Of a stretch of 34,182 bases of DNA, positions 1 to 8,400 are shown one piece after another. Origin of the DNA: Acidobacteriota bacterium. Lineage in GTDB: Bacteria > Acidobacteriota > JAAYUB01. The translations under genes and the position numbers were made by a program. The stretch lies in the NCBI GenBank assembly GCA_018001935.1, contig JAGNHB010000061.1, forward strand, positions 1-34,182, written 5' to 3'. The stretch's first letter is position 1; each line of letters begins with the position of its first letter. The notes beneath the pieces were generated by a model that saw nothing but the letters and a program-made list of their open reading frames with translations, made no database searches and had not been told where the DNA came from.

Positions 1-440
1 GGCGAGGGGGGGGGCGTGCTGGGTTTGAGCGACGATGCCTCGGAGCGCTCGAAGAGCTTCTGTGGCGAGGTGAGGTAGAACACGACGCCCAGGATCACCA
101 GGAGCAGAAGGATCAGGAGAGGCCGGCGGAGCCTCGAGGGCCGGTCCTCGAAGGGGATGGCGGGGGACGCCGGGACGACCAGCGGCCCGCTCTCCTCCTC
201 CTCGGCCTGGGAGATCTGCTCGTAGTAGAGGTTGACGAGGTCTTCCGCGTTCAGACCGAGGTGGTTGGCGTAGGACTTGATGAACATCTTCGGGAAAATC
301 CCCCGCGGCAGCACATGGAACTCGTTGCGTTCGATGGCGGCGAGAAAATTGATGCTGAGGTTCGTCGCATCGGCCACCTCATTGAGGGTAAGATGCAGCG
401 ACTCGCGTTTTTCCTTTAAAATGTTCCCGACTGTGGCCAT
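1..440 (-). CDS. RodZ-like HTH membrane protein (5' part, 3' end outside window)
   Basis: The 146 visible residues begin MATVGNILKEKRESLHLTL and read through the left window edge, so the C-terminus is missing. Residues 1-75 form a helix-turn-helix of the RodZ/HTH_25 type (NEVADATNLS, then FLAAIERNEF and PRGIFPKMFIKSYANHLGL). An acidic linker (QAEEEESG) and a basic patch (RPSRLRR) precede one transmembrane helix at about 107-123, followed by a serine/proline-rich start of the outer part. In the family, RodZ links the MreB cytoskeleton to cell-wall synthesis; many bacteria carry looser homologues of unknown role. No clear Shine-Dalgarno precedes the ATG at 440, but the next residues match the usual family N-terminus and no upstream ATG or GTG is in frame. 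A promoter with a structured leader lies upstream. The HTH-TM architecture is clear; function in cell shape is inferred. Confidence 0.8.
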   Translation of the reverse strand, partial: MATVGNILKEKRESLHLTLNEVADATNLSINFLAAIERNEFHVLPRGIFPKMFIKSYANHLGLNAEDLVNLYYEQISQAEEEESGPLVVPASPAIPFEDRPSRLRRPLLILLLLVILGVVFYLTSPQKLFERSEASSLKPSTPPPS

Positions 441-495
441 GAGAACGACACCGCGACAGGATTGAGCCGTCCGGGCGGCCAGGCGGCAGGGACCC

Positions 496-525
496 GGCAC
501 GGGAGGATTCAAACCCTCGGGTGCC
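496..525 (-). other. Predicted stem-loop in the 5' leader of the RodZ-like gene
   Basis: On the minus strand GGCAC pairs with GTGCC, then a CC/CC internal loop, then GAGG pairs with CCTC around an 8-base loop GTTTGAAT. It lies between the predicted transcription start (about 565) and the ATG at 440. It is not followed by a U-tract, so it is not an evident intrinsic terminator. A regulatory role is only a suggestion. Confidence 0.35.
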
Positions 526-571
526 GCACGCCGGTGCCGCTTCGATGCCTCCCGGGCGTTAACAAAAAACG

Positions 572-600
572 ATTATAAATGAACGAAAGGATTTACGCAA
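572..600 (-). promoter_or_regulatory. Promoter for the RodZ-like gene
   Basis: On the minus strand, TTGCGT (595-600) and a perfect TATAAT (572-577) are separated by exactly 17 bp. It sits in a local AT-rich patch inside otherwise very GC-rich DNA and points at the gene starting at 440, predicting a leader of about 125 nt. Confidence 0.65.
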
Positions 601-765
601 CTGGAAATCGGGGTTTGCCGTCGTCAGGGCTCGCCGTTCCGGACGGGGATGCCCGGAGGGCCCCCGCAACCGTTGCGCGCCACCGGGACCGGGCCGTGTG
701 CGGCGGGCGCGGCCCCGGGCGGGCTCCGTGCCGCCGCGGGGCGGCGCGACGCCCGAACCGTCGCG
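601..765. other. Intergenic DNA, nothing recognised
   Basis: This is the rest of the 325-bp gap between the RodZ-like gene and the PLP enzyme gene (441-765). It is extremely GC-rich, and overlapping open frames on both strands have no recognisable composition or ribosome binding site. I see no RNA gene, no terminator with a T-tract and no repeat. Confidence 0.5.
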
Positions 766-1704
766 TCAGGGGACTTCTGCGTCCTGGAAGCACGGGGTGA
801 GGCAGAAACGGTAGCCGTCCCCCCGGGCGAACCGGGAGACCCGCCGCCGTTGCTCGTCGTCCAGCCGGGCGGCGCCCGCGGCGTCGAGGCGGGCGAGAAG
901 GAAGACGTCGGAAGGGAGCAGGCCCAGGCCGGTCCCGGCGTTGATCCCCGCCACGACCCGGGCCTGGAGGGCCTTGTATTTTGCGGCCAGGGCCGGCTGG
1001 TCGAAGGTGTCGAGGACCCGTTCCGCCACCAGCAGCCCGAACACGTTCTTGAACCACTTGTTGGCATACAGGACGGGGATTTCGCGACGGCTGAAGAGGA
1101 AGCCGATGCGGTAATAGAACAGGCCGTAGGGTTTCGAGAAGGACAGGGCCACGGCGTCCACGTTGGGGTGCGTGAGGTCGTAGGCGGCCGGGGGGGTCGT
1201 GCCCAGGTACGAGAGGTCGTAGAAGACCCGGTGGCCTGCGTCCGCGATGGCGCGGATCGCGTCGGCCGGGACCGTCATGCCGTCCCGGGCCGAGGGGTTG
1301 GAGACAAACCAGTGGCCCGGCGGGAGCGAGGCCGGGTCGGTCCCCGTCTCCACGTCCCGGAGCGTCAGGCCGCGGCTCTTCGCCACTTCACGGTAGCCCT
1401 CGTAGTCGCCCTTCCAGGCGTAGACCGGGCCGCCCCCCGCCACCGCGAGGGCGGTGAAGTACTCCCGGATGCCCTCCTCCGAGCCCGCGGTGGGGTACCG
1501 CCAGGGGAAATCCCGCAGCCCGGTCACTTCCCGCTCGTGGAACCGGACCAGCTTGTCCAGGACGGGGAGGTGGAAGTCGTCGAGGCCGGGGTCCACCGAC
1601 CGCAGGAACACCTCGTGGGGGAACTCCCGGGTCAGGTCGCTGACGAGGCGTCGGACCTCGGGGAGGTAGTAGCTGTACACCGTGGTGATGGGCTGGAAGC
1701 TCAC
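766..1704 (-). CDS. Small fold-type-I PLP-dependent aminotransferase-like protein
   Basis: 312 residues from a GTG at 1704 that overlaps the radical SAM stop codon; AGGGGGCG lies just upstream as ribosome binding site. Class I/II aminotransferase landmarks are visible: AGSEEGIREY (about 73-82, cofactor phosphate region), SNPSARDG with N136 in place of the usual NPNNPTG, FYDLSY with D163 (PLP ring nitrogen) and Y166, SFSKPYG with K191 as the likely Schiff-base lysine, and YYRIGF with R199. At 312 residues it is shorter than the usual 380-420, with a reduced N-terminal arm and C-terminal small domain. Its substrate cannot be read. Translational coupling to a radical SAM enzyme suggests that the two act on one pathway, perhaps modifying an amino acid or small peptide; that is inference. 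Confidence 0.8.
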   Translation of the reverse strand: MSFQPITTVYSYYLPEVRRLVSDLTREFPHEVFLRSVDPGLDDFHLPVLDKLVRFHEREVTGLRDFPWRYPTAGSEEGIREYFTALAVAGGGPVYAWKGDYEGYREVAKSRGLTLRDVETGTDPASLPPGHWFVSNPSARDGMTVPADAIRAIADAGHRVFYDLSYLGTTPPAAYDLTHPNVDAVALSFSKPYGLFYYRIGFLFSRREIPVLYANKWFKNVFGLLVAERVLDTFDQPALAAKYKALQARVVAGINAGTGLGLLPSDVFLLARLDAAGAARLDDEQRRRVSRFARGDGYRFCLTPCFQDAEVP

Positions 1705-2576
1705 AGCAGGATCGCCCCCTTTCGCTGCCAGTCGTAACGCAGGTGGCCGTCCGGGAAGAAGATGAGCTGGCGGACGTCCTCCGTGGAGGGCGCCAGGGTC
1801 AGCGAGTCGGTCAGGCACACGTTCTGCCCCTCCACGTCGTAGACCAGCCCGCCGTGGACCAGCGTCATCACCAGGGCGCCCGCGCTGTCCAGCCACTGGC
1901 GGATCATCTCCAGCCGTTCCGGCGGCAGCCGGTGGGCGTCGGTCCAGGCCGCGACGTCGGGGTCAGCGGCGTGGACCGGCCGGTTGACGGGCCGCACGGT
2001 GAGCTGCTCCACGCCGAGGTCGGAGGCGAACTCGACCAGGGACCACAGCTCGGCGGGGCTGTCGATGAACCCGTCGAGGAGGACCGCCGCGAGGCGGATG
2101 GAGAAGCCGATCCCGTGCAGCCGCCCGATGAGTTCCGGCAGGTCGATGTAGGACTGCCGGTGGGGGGTGTAGATGGCGTGGTTCTTCTCCGGGCGGTGGT
2201 CCACGATGGAGAGGGCGAGGGTGGTCAGCCCGAGCCGGTACCACTCCTCCAGGATGGGGCGGTAGTCCCGCTTTCGCTCGGAGAAGAGGATGCCGTTGGT
2301 CTGGAGTTCCACGAAGGGGAAGCCGTGGGGGGCGAGGGCCCCGAGGAACCGGGTGATCTGGTTGGGGTAGAGGGTGGGCTCGCCCTTGCCGGTGATCATG
2401 GCGGTGGTGACGCCGCAGCGCGCGGCCAGGCGGCAGGCCAGGTCGAAGTTGCGCCAGTTCACCTCGGGCTCGCGGAGTTCGACCCCGTGGGGCGGGGTCA
2501 TCCGGGAGATGCAGAAGGGGCAGCGCGCGTTGCACGCCTCGCTCCCCGCGATGATGCTCAGGGTCTGGATGCGCAT
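1701..2576 (-). CDS. Radical SAM enzyme (MoaA-like fold)
   Basis: 291 residues. The start is the ATG at 2576 because GGAGGAG lies a few bases upstream; an in-frame extension to 2612 has no such site. The cluster motif is C15-NAR-C19-PF-C22, binding the 4Fe-4S cluster that cleaves S-adenosylmethionine. GKGEPTLYP matches the GGE-type motif for the SAM amino group, and ELQTNGILF and the following strands fit the partial TIM barrel. The C-terminus (residues about 245-291) has only one cysteine (GQNVCL), so there is no SPASM or twitch auxiliary cluster. It ends RQLIFFPDGHLRYDW, resembling the last strands of MoaA-like enzymes. The stop overlaps the start of the PLP-enzyme gene, and a strong promoter lies upstream. 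Class is certain; reaction unknown. Confidence 0.88.
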   Translation of the reverse strand: MRIQTLSIIAGSEACNARCPFCISRMTPPHGVELREPEVNWRNFDLACRLAARCGVTTAMITGKGEPTLYPNQITRFLGALAPHGFPFVELQTNGILFSERKRDYRPILEEWYRLGLTTLALSIVDHRPEKNHAIYTPHRQSYIDLPELIGRLHGIGFSIRLAAVLLDGFIDSPAELWSLVEFASDLGVEQLTVRPVNRPVHAADPDVAAWTDAHRLPPERLEMIRQWLDSAGALVMTLVHGGLVYDVEGQNVCLTDSLTLAPSTEDVRQLIFFPDGHLRYDWQRKGAILL

Positions 2577-2687
2577 TTTTCTCCTCCACCCGGCCGGGCC
2601 GTTCCGCCGCAACGTCCGTTCCCCGGTCGCCCCGGGGCCCGGAAATCACGGTTCGGGGGACCCCGTGGGCGGTATCCCCGGGACCCC

Positions 2688-2716
2688 ATGCTAAACATTT
2701 CCCGTGAGGATGTCAA
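2688..2716 (-). promoter_or_regulatory. Promoter of the radical SAM / PLP enzyme operon
   Basis: On the minus strand a consensus TTGACA (2711-2716) and TAGCAT (2688-2693) are 17 bp apart, about 110 bp before the radical SAM start. It is the best -35 match in the window, so the pair forms its own transcription unit separate from the lipoprotein gene upstream. Confidence 0.65.
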
Positions 2717-2747
2717 CCTGCCGGGCGGGGCCGGGGGCGGGACCGGC

Positions 2748-3557
2748 TCATTTCCCGGCGCCGCCCGCCCGTTCGTAGGCGCCGTTGCGGAAGGTGAAAC
2801 GGGCCTCCCTGGCGGCGCCGAAGACTTTCGACATCTCGTCGTCGGGCGCCGGGGCGTATTTGCCCTCGACGGCCAGCCGCGCCAGCACGTCGTAGAACTC
2901 CTTGCCGGCGTCCGGGACCTGGTAGAGGCTGACGTTGGCCGCCCCGGTCTCCGCCGGGTTGTCGGAGGTGCCGCCGTTGTCCCGGTGGGAGGGGACCTGC
3001 AGGACCGGCACGAACCGGTTCCCCAGCACGCCGTAGACGACGGTGACGGCCTCGGTGTACCCCTGGTTGGTGAAGCCCGGCTCGATGAGGAACCCGTACC
3101 GGTCGGGCCCGAGCCGCAGGAAAAGGGGCTCCGGGGCGGCGCCCCAGGAGCCCGTCTCCGTGATGGACAGGGACTGGGCCCGCAGTTCCCACTTCTCCGT
3201 CCCCGGGTCGTACTCCGAGAACAGCCCGCCGATCACGGCGCCCGCGGCGTGCGCCTCCTGACCCGGCTTCGCGAAGAGCATCAGGGACTTTGGCTTCGGG
3301 GTGTCGAGCCAGCACTGCTCGCCCAGGGGTTGGTATCCGCCCTGGCGGAACGGCTCCATTGCCTTGAAGATCGCGGGGTCGTCCCGTGGGGGGATGGGGT
3401 TCATCAGGATCTCCCGCGCCTCCGCCGGGCGGGCGGCCGCGGACGCGGGCGGGGCGCCGGGCGCCGCCGGGGGGGCGTCGGCCTTGTGGCAGGCGGCGAG
3501 GACGGCCAGCGCGGCGAAAACGGACAGGGCGGGGAAAAGCGCGATCCATCGTTTCAT
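2748..3557 (-). CDS. Lipoprotein of unknown function
   Basis: 269 residues. The start at 3557 is set by AAGGAG upstream and by a classic lipoprotein signal: MKRW, a hydrophobic stretch, then LAAC with the lipidated cysteine at residue 23. The frame stays open another 43 codons upstream, but that part is arginine-rich and lacks a ribosome binding site. After the cysteine comes an alanine/proline-rich linker (about 24-48), then a globular domain of about 220 residues with mixed strands (LFLRLGPDRYGFLIEPGF, VVYGVLGNRFVPVLQV). I do not recognise the family. It should sit on the outer or inner membrane facing the periplasm. It is followed at 2716 by an unrelated promoter, so it is probably monocistronic. 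Confidence 0.72.
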   Translation of the reverse strand: MKRWIALFPALSVFAALAVLAACHKADAPPAAPGAPPASAAARPAEAREILMNPIPPRDDPAIFKAMEPFRQGGYQPLGEQCWLDTPKPKSLMLFAKPGQEAHAAGAVIGGLFSEYDPGTEKWELRAQSLSITETGSWGAAPEPLFLRLGPDRYGFLIEPGFTNQGYTEAVTVVYGVLGNRFVPVLQVPSHRDNGGTSDNPAETGAANVSLYQVPDAGKEFYDVLARLAVEGKYAPAPDDEMSKVFGAAREARFTFRNGAYERAGGAGK

Positions 3558-3690
3558 GGGGAATCTCCTTGGAGCGCGGCAGCGAGCTTTCGAGTTGCCG
3601 CGCTGGATAGCCGCGGCTTGACGCCGCCGAGGGGAACGACTCTTTCTTCCTCTGTGAGAGAAAAGGGCATGTTGTGAAGGCATCATGATC

Positions 3691-3770
3691 CTCTCTTTCC
3701 GCCTTCTCTGCTCTTCCCGCCCTTTCCGTCCTTTTGGTCCCTTTGGTCCTTTTGGTCTTTTCGTCCTTTC
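3691..3770. repeat. Polypyrimidine tract with degenerate 9-bp repeats
   Basis: About 80 bp are almost entirely C and T on the plus strand. The stretch 3729-3770 consists of degenerate units of GGTCCTTTT (variants GGTCCCTTT, GGTCTTTTC). It lies in the 275-bp gap between the lipoprotein gene and the end of the long operon. No coding signal is present. Confidence 0.6.
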
Positions 3771-3781
3771 ACGCTTTCAAA

Positions 3782-3844
3782 GCGGTAGTTCGAAGACTCA
3801 CTAGCGCACTCCTGCGGCACTCCGAAGACTCACTACCGCACTCC
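3782..3844. repeat. Direct repeat with inverted ends across a stop codon
   Basis: Two 22-bp copies (3791-3812 and 3823-3844) beginning CGAAGACTCACTA differ at one position and are 32 bp apart. In addition GCGGTAGT (3782-3789) is the reverse complement of ACTACCGC (3832-3839). The second copy contains the stop codon (3833-3835) of the unknown exported protein. It may fold in the 3' end of the long operon transcript; there is no T-tract after it. Confidence 0.6.
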
Positions 3845-5470
3845 AAGGCGGAGCACCTCCACAACCCCGCCGGGGACGGCCTTGCGGTCCTTCCGGATCT
3901 CCTCGAGCCCCGCCGCCGCCTCCCGCACCGACGGGATGACATCCTCCATGAGCCGGTAACCCGACTCCGGCTGCGTCAGGGGGTCCAGCCCCACGGTGGT
4001 GAGGTAGTCGACGTACTTTTCCCCCGCCTCCGTGAACCGGAGCCCGGCCGAGAGGTCGGTGTCGGGCGCGGCGGCCAGGAGGGCCTCCACCTTCGCCAGC
4101 AGGGCCGGCGACGTGGCGGCGGCGATCACCCCGGCCTTCGGCATGGAGAGGAGCAGCGGCCGCGGCCAGGTGCAGCGGAGGGTGTCCTTGCGGTCCCCCG
4201 GCGCCCAGGCCACGTCAGCGGCGTTGCAGAGGTAGCCCGCCGCCAGTGTCCGGGTGAGCACCTTCCGGAACGCCGCCAGGGCGTCGCCGGGGGGCGCCTT
4301 CAGGGTGAGGGCGAGGGCGCCCTCCTGCCGGTGCCAGGGGACGGCGGCCGTGTCCTTCGGCAGGTCCCAGGCCCAGCGGACGGCGGTCACGTCGGAGCGC
4401 TTCAGCAGGTCCTTCAGGTCGTCCAGCGGCGCCCGGTAACCGGGCGGGAGGCCCGCGGCCGCGGGGTCGGCCGGCCGATCGACGCTGAGGTCGAAGTCGG
4501 ACTCCTCGCTGCGGGCCGTTCCGAAGGCGGCCCCCTCGTACCTGGCGGCGGCGGTCAGGTCCTTCCGGCGGGCGGCGGGGATCTTGAGGATCCCCCCGGC
4601 CCACAGGGAGACCAGGTCGTTGAGGCCGGGGTCCTTCCGGATCATCCAGAAGGGCGCGGCGCCGCCGGGTACGCTGAACGCGGCCGGGAGCGCCGGGTTG
4701 AGGCTCGCGTCCGCCCGCGGGTCCAGGAAGAGGCGTTCCTCGGTCCAGCCGGGGTTGTCGTGCCGGAGGGCCAGCAGGAGCCGCGCCTTGCCCGCCAGTT
4801 CGCCCGTCTCCCCGAAGATCCAGTACTTGCGGTAGTACGGGGACATGCGGCAGTTGGCGAGGTCGACGTCCAGCTTCAGATCGGCCGCGCGCGACGCCAG
4901 GAAGGGCGGCGGCGCCCAGCCGCCGCCCTTGGCCAGCGTTTCGGCGACCGCCTTCAGGACGCGCTCGGTAGTGCCCACGTAGAGCACGTCGCCCGACACG
5001 GCCACGCCGGCGCCGAACTCGCCCCGGGCGGCCTTGAAGCGGTAGACGAGCCCCTGGTGGGTCTTCTCGGGGAACGCGGCGACGGTCTTCGCCAGTTCGA
5101 TCCCCGCCGGGGCGACCCGGGCGGCGAGGAGCACCTCCCGCCGGCCGGGGTCGTAAACGGCGAAGATCGTCTCGCCGCACCCCAGTTCGGCGAGGAGGTC
5201 AAGCTGAGGCGCCCGGTCCAGGACCGACTCGAGATCGCTGCCGAGGTCCTTGATCTTGAGGGCGATGCGCGAGCGGTCCAGGATGGTGGCCGCAATGCTC
5301 TTTTCCCACTCGGCCTTGACGCCCGAGGCGTTCCAGAGGGTGAGCAGGCCCGAGAGGTCCCGGAACTGGAAGGTGACCAGCGCGTTCGCCGGGACGACGA
5401 GGTCGGCGGCGGGGGCCGCGGTGAAGGACAGGGCCAGGAGGAGGGTCAGGTTCAGCCGATTTTTACGCAT
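3833..5470 (-). CDS. Exported protein of unknown function, last gene of the envelope operon
   Basis: 545 residues. A signal peptide (MRKNRLNLTLLLALSFTAAP, probable cleavage after APAA near residue 22) sends it out of the cytoplasm; no further membrane helix is evident. The start lies 10 bp after the stop of the giant repeat protein, with GAGGTG as ribosome binding site, so it is the distal gene of the same operon. The first half (about 28-190) alternates strands and helices and includes VSGDVLYVGTTERVLKAVAET, a pattern reminiscent of exported DUF3352-type proteins in which a hairpin is followed by a helix; this resemblance is weak. The second half (about 250-545) contains aromatic-rich segments (YRKYWIFGETGELAG, VRWAWDLPKDTA). 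No catalytic motif is seen. Role unknown; gene position suggests a partner of the repeat and VWA proteins. Confidence 0.72.
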   Translation of the reverse strand: MRKNRLNLTLLLALSFTAAPAADLVVPANALVTFQFRDLSGLLTLWNASGVKAEWEKSIAATILDRSRIALKIKDLGSDLESVLDRAPQLDLLAELGCGETIFAVYDPGRREVLLAARVAPAGIELAKTVAAFPEKTHQGLVYRFKAARGEFGAGVAVSGDVLYVGTTERVLKAVAETLAKGGGWAPPPFLASRAADLKLDVDLANCRMSPYYRKYWIFGETGELAGKARLLLALRHDNPGWTEERLFLDPRADASLNPALPAAFSVPGGAAPFWMIRKDPGLNDLVSLWAGGILKIPAARRKDLTAAARYEGAAFGTARSEESDFDLSVDRPADPAAAGLPPGYRAPLDDLKDLLKRSDVTAVRWAWDLPKDTAAVPWHRQEGALALTLKAPPGDALAAFRKVLTRTLAAGYLCNAADVAWAPGDRKDTLRCTWPRPLLLSMPKAGVIAAATSPALLAKVEALLAAAPDTDLSAGLRFTEAGEKYVDYLTTVGLDPLTQPESGYRLMEDVIPSVREAAAGLEEIRKDRKAVPGGVVEVLRLGVR

Positions 5471-5480
5471 GGCGCACCTC

Positions 5481-8400
5481 TCATTCGTCCAGGGACTGGA
5501 TGATCTTGAACGGGCGGACCGCCACGGCTTTCTCGTGGATCTCCTCCGCCTTGCACAGCCGGTCTCCGAGGGCCTGGCGGCCCTTCCAGCCCAGGTCCCA
5601 CTGGAGCGCGCCCCGGGCCAGCACGCTCCAGGCCTTCTCCATGGACAGCTTCCCGAGGGGTCCCTCGAGGGCCAGAACGTCCTCCGCCGCGGCCTCCGCG
5701 GCCTTGAGGGAGGCGTTGAGGCTGTGGCCCAGGGAGGCGGAGCTGTAGTCCTCCTCCTCCTGGAGGAAGCGGTAACGGTTCTCGTAGCCGAAGGCCTCTC
5801 GGTCCATGACGGCCAGGACCGCCAGGAGCTTGTCGGCGCTCAGCCCCGCCCGGACGAGCGGGAAGAGCCCGGCGTCGTCGTCCTCGCCGCTGCCGCGGGT
5901 GCGGATCAGCAGGGGCATGCACTTCCCGGCGACGTCCCCGCGGTTCTCCTTCAGGGCGTCCTTCAGCACGAGGGCGGTGAGGACCCGGACGTCGGGGTGG
6001 GCCTTCAGGAGCGCCGCTGCGCCGTCCAGGGCGGTCTTGGGCCCCTGGAGGGCCAGGCTGAGCCGCCAGGTGAGGATGCCGGGCATCTCCTGCCAGCGCA
6101 CGGTCTGGCCGGCGGCCACGGCGGCGAGGACGCCCTGCGCCCAGGGCGCGTCCGTCGCCGCCCGCTTGACGGCCTGGTCCGCCACCCGGGTGCGGTCGCC
6201 CACGGCGGCGTCGGGGCGGCGCAGGAAGGCGTCCACCGCTTTCGCTTCACCGTCGGCGGTGCCGGCGGCGATCCCCGCCTCCAGGTGGAGGCGGGCGGTG
6301 CGGGCGGCGAGCGGGTCGGCCGCCCTCAGGGCCGCCAGGAACGGCCCGACGGACTCGACGGCGCCCAGTTCCAGCAGTTTCTCGATGGACCGGGCGGCGA
6401 TGTCGGCCCGGTTGGCGGAGAGGTTGAGGGCCTGGGTGAACCGGCGCACCATGGCTAACCGGTCGCCGAGCGCCCCTTCGAGGGCGCCGAGCGTCCAGGC
6501 GTCCTCGTCGGTGGGGAAACGGTCCAGGAGCTGCTTCTCCATCTGGCTCCTGCGGATACGGGCCGCCACCGGGGGAAGCCCCGTCTCGTCGCAGACGGCG
6601 GCCAGCAGTTCCGGCCAGGAGCCCAGGGTCGGGCACTCCTGGATCCAGGCCAGGACGTTCTCTTCGGAGAGGGGTCTCCGGCTTTCGGCGATCTTGCGGA
6701 GGGCGGCTTCCGTCGCGGGCCAGTCGACATTCATCAGGAGGTCGCGAAGCGCGGCGTTCCGCACGAAAGCGGCGGGGCCGGACACCGGCCGGGCCCCGGG
6801 TGCCGGCGGGGGCGCCGCCCCCGGAACGGGCGGGAGGTCCCGGAGGATCCGGTAGAGCCGGATTTCCCGCCCCAGGCTCTCCGATGCGGGGATGCGGCCC
6901 GCCATCGCCTCGCCGAAGCGGGGCAGGTCGTCGGGGCGCAGCAGGTGGTTTTCCAGGAAGAAGGAGAGGGCCTTCGCCGGCTGATCGGCGTCCTTGAGGA
7001 AGTCGAGGAGCCAGGCAGCGCGGGCGTCATCGTTCTTCATCTCCGCCAGGTAGCGGACGAAGAGGATCTGGATGTCGCTGCCCGGGTAGCCCCGCCCCAC
7101 CACGGAGAGGAGCATTCGCCGCCACTGGGGCGCCGTGCGCTCCAGCAGGCCGCGGGTTCGCCCGACGCGGAGGAGGTACTCGCCCTTCCCCTCGCCGAAG
7201 GCGGCGCTCTTTTCCACCAGGAGGTTCAGGATGCGCTCGTAGCCGGCGGCGACGGCGGCCTCGTCCTTGCGGGCGTCGGCCAGGCGCAGCCGGCGGTAGG
7301 CGTCGGGGAGTTCGAGGGGCTTGAGCTCCGTCAGCCAGCCCAGGGCGCGCTCGGCGAGTTCGGCGTCGCCGGCCCGGAGGGCGGAGTCGAAGAGGAGTTC
7401 GTACTCCTCCCGCCGGCGGTGGTTGGCTTCGACGCGCACCAGGATGGCGGAGAGGGCCTCGGCCCGGCGGGCCTTGTCGCCCAGCATCCACTCGGCGTAG
7501 GCGTACATCTGCCGGCGCCAGGCGGGGTCCTTCAGGTGGAGGTCGTCGTCGGGCTCGGTGTCGATGAGCTGCCGGATGGGGAGGGCCCGCAGGACGGACT
7601 TGTAGGGCTCGTCCACGGGGAGCGCCCCGGCCGAGAAGGTGCCGAGCCAGGCGAGGTTGGTCTTGACCCAGACGGCGGGCTGGTCCTTGAAAAGCCCCTG
7701 CAGGGCCGCGCCGGCCCCGGTGAAGTCTTTCCGGGAGGCCAGCAGCTGGACGAGGATGTCCTTGTGGTGGGTCACGCCCGCGTAACCCACCCCCAGGTCG
7801 GCGAGCCGGTTCTGCTCGGCGAGGAGTTCAAAGTAGCGGGCGGCGACCGCGTTGTCGGCGTCGGCGTCGGTGAAGGCCTTCTGCAGGATGGCCAGCTCCT
7901 GGGTGCGGTTCCCCTGGAGGAAGGCCAGCATGGCCCGCTGCGCCCGGATGGACCGGGCCTGGTCGGCGTTGGGGGACTTGGTCTTGAGAATGCTGTCCAG
8001 CAGGCCCGACATCTCGGCCCACAGGCCGCGCGGGCGGGCGTAGCTGCTGACCTCCCAGGGCAGGTCGGTGTCGTTCCGGGCGGCGATCTCGGCCTGGTAG
8101 ATGGGCGTCAGGAGGTCCGTGAGGTTGCCCGCCTGGAAGACGTCGCGCAGTGCTTCCACCACGCCCTCGTTGTCCTTCAGGGTCAGGATTTTCGGCAACC
8201 GGGTCCTGAAGACGGACACCACCTCGGCACGGGTCTCGGCGGGGCACTCCCCCTTGAGGACCTCCTGCAGGCCGCTGGAAAGCAGGTAGCCCCACACGTT
8301 CATCACGGTGTCGCCGGCGCTGTCCGCCGGGGCCGAGGCGATCAGGCGGTCGACGACCCTGGAGAGGACCGTGGTGAGCTTGCCGGCGTCCCGGGCCGTC

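Noticed and set aside
496..525. tRNA T-arm
   Set aside because: GGTTTGAATCC on the minus strand resembles a T-loop, but no 7-bp acceptor stem, anticodon arm or D-arm can be placed around it.
1701..2576. RiPP maturase with a precursor peptide nearby
   Set aside because: There is no SPASM domain and no short peptide gene with a ribosome binding site in 441-765 or 2577-2747.
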